Shown one piece after another: positions 63,000-64,000 of a stretch of 64,000 bases of DNA; position 1 is the stretch's first letter, and each line of letters starts with the position of its first letter. The translations under genes were made by a program, and so were the position numbers. The DNA is from Salinivibrio socompensis S35 (GTDB taxonomy: Bacteria; Pseudomonadota; Gammaproteobacteria; Enterobacterales; Vibrionaceae): assembly GCF_000513715.1 (NCBI RefSeq), contig NZ_AQOD01000063.1:14-64013 (forward strand). The letters are read 5' to 3'. The notes below the pieces were generated by a model. The model was not told where the DNA came from, ran no database searches, and was given only the letters and a program-made list of their open reading frames with translations.

Positions 63000-64000
63000 T
63001 TATTGGCCCTCATCCTGTTCCAATTGCTCCAATAAGTGGGAAAACGTCGCTGACAAAGCCTCATCGGGTTCACCTTGGTATTTTTGTTGCCAGCCATGAC
63101 GTAATACCTGAAACGGTTCAACCTCGGATAAGCGCTGCTGACGAAAGTCTGTGTCTTGAGACTTTTCACGATAATGCGGGGTAATCTTTGCTAGGCGTAC
63201 AGGCTTACCCTCAAGCACGGCTAAAATCTTCTCACGTAACATCGGCTGCGGTTTATCTAATAGCACAGGCACATCGAGCAAGGGTTGCTGTGCTAACGGC
63301 AGCGCTTGTGGCGCCAACGCTGCCAGGTTTGCTAATACAGTATCGAGTGGCGCGGGCTTTTCAGGCACCCGCCATAGATCCACAGCACGCGGCACAAAAT
63401 GAGGCGTCACAGTCTGCAGTTGCTTGCCTTCTAAGGTGACCGCTAACACTTGATGCCGATAGTGTCGCTCTGACAGTGATAAGGGGAGTGGCGAGCCGCT
63501 ATATCGAATCCGAGTTTGTTTGGCGACTTGCTGGGCAAGATGCAGGTGGCCCAGTGCGACATACGCCACATCGTCACTGAAAATGTCTGCGGGCAAAGCG
63601 TGCTGGTTGCCGCCGAGAATACGCCGTTCAGACATCTCAGATAATTCGCCACTGGCCATATAAACATGCCCCATCGCGATCAATGCTTGACTCGACGTAC
63701 GTTGTTCGCGCCCGGCTTGTTCCGTTTGCTGGTAAATTCCCCGCACGCCTTCGATCAAACGGTCGTCTCCTTCATCGAGTCCTTCGGTGCGCAAATCACC
63801 ACTGCGTAAAAAAGGCACCGCGAGTACCCATGCGGCCGTCTCACCGGTACTATCGGTAATCGGCACCATCATACGTTCAGTGTCTAAACTCCCTTCATGA
63901 TCACGGGCAATGGCACCCATTAAGTGTAAATCAAAGGCTTTTAGAAGCTCATGTGGGGCGTCGAGTTTGCTAGGTGAATCATGATTTCCCCCGGTGATCA
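63000..64000 (-). CDS. sbcD: SbcD, nuclease subunit of SbcCD (5' part outside window)
   Basis: The frame is open to the window edge and beyond the first internal ATG (63920). It contains the phosphoesterase motif GGNHDS near the edge, followed by GHVYMASGELS and ALGHLHLAQQV. The start is right of position 64000. The stop lies three bases before the sbcC start. Confidence 0.95.
   Translation of the reverse strand, partial: ITGGNHDSPSKLDAPHELLKAFDLHLMGAIARDHEGSLDTERMMVPITDSTGETAAWVLAVPFLRSGDLRTEGLDEGDDRLIEGVRGIYQQTEQAGREQRTSSQALIAMGHVYMASGELSEMSERRILGGNQHALPADIFSDDVAYVALGHLHLAQQVAKQTRIRYSGSPLPLSLSERHYRHQVLAVTLEGKQLQTVTPHFVPRAVDLWRVPEKPAPLDTVLANLAALAPQALPLAQQPLLDVPVLLDKPQPMLREKILAVLEGKPVRLAKITPHYREKSQDTDFRQQRLSEVEPFQVLRHGWQQKYQGEPDEALSATFSHLLEQLEQDEGQ

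Overview
The window is a stretch of gammaproteobacterial chromosome (about 9.5-64 kb) with a mobile element joined to its left side (about 0-9.5 kb). Gene content and order in the chromosomal part (guaA-guaB/xseA, der-bamB-yfgM-hisS-ispG-rodZ-pilW-rlmN-ndk-pepB, the isc operon, trmJ/suhB, secF-secD-yajC-tgt-queA, glyoxylate-shunt genes, oxyR/peroxiredoxin, and a pho/pst/polyphosphate cluster ending in sbcC-sbcD) match the Vibrionaceae arrangement as I remember it from Vibrio cholerae chromosome I. The long PstC and PstA proteins fit this too. A Vibrionaceae host, perhaps a Salinivibrio- or Grimontia-like genus, is an inference; no rRNA gene is present to confirm it.

Mobile element (about 157-9523, left end outside the window). 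Next to the 3' end of guaA lies a P4-type tyrosine integrase. Going left there is a large DUF4365 (PD-(D/E)xK nuclease-like) plus TPR protein, a divergent Cys-rich/HTH protein, an alpA-repA-repC operon whose helicase and initiator are of the IncQ (RSF1010) type, 22-bp iteron-like repeats at the end of repC, an oriT nearly identical to the IncP (RP4) nic region, and trbJ-trbK-trbL from an IncP-type mating apparatus. trbL is cut by the end of an IS21-family element, whose istA start runs off the window. I read this as an integrative mobilizable element that combines an IncQ replicon, an IncP oriT and a small subset of IncP mating genes. The trbJ and alpA operons share a duplicated promoter/leader, which suggests joint control.

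Chromosome. guaBA has a PurR-like operator. The isc operon starts with iscR behind two tandem IscR-type sites and runs to iscX. secDF-yajC-tgt-queA forms one leftward operon. aceA/aceB, oxyR and a peroxiredoxin lie next to cutC. The phosphate section holds ppk2, phoU-pstB-pstA-pstC (Pho box upstream of pstC), ppk1-ppx, and phoB-phoR-pstS-like (Pho box upstream of phoB), so phosphate sensing, uptake and polyphosphate turnover sit together. sbcC and the start of a partial sbcD close the window.

Sequence quality. About 25 single-base indels interrupt otherwise intact, often essential genes (guaA, der, hscA, iscS, pstB, ppk1 and others) between 9.5 and 57.2 kb. Most are one missing base in a short homopolymer. 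I treat them as likely sequencing or assembly errors and give whole-gene coordinates.
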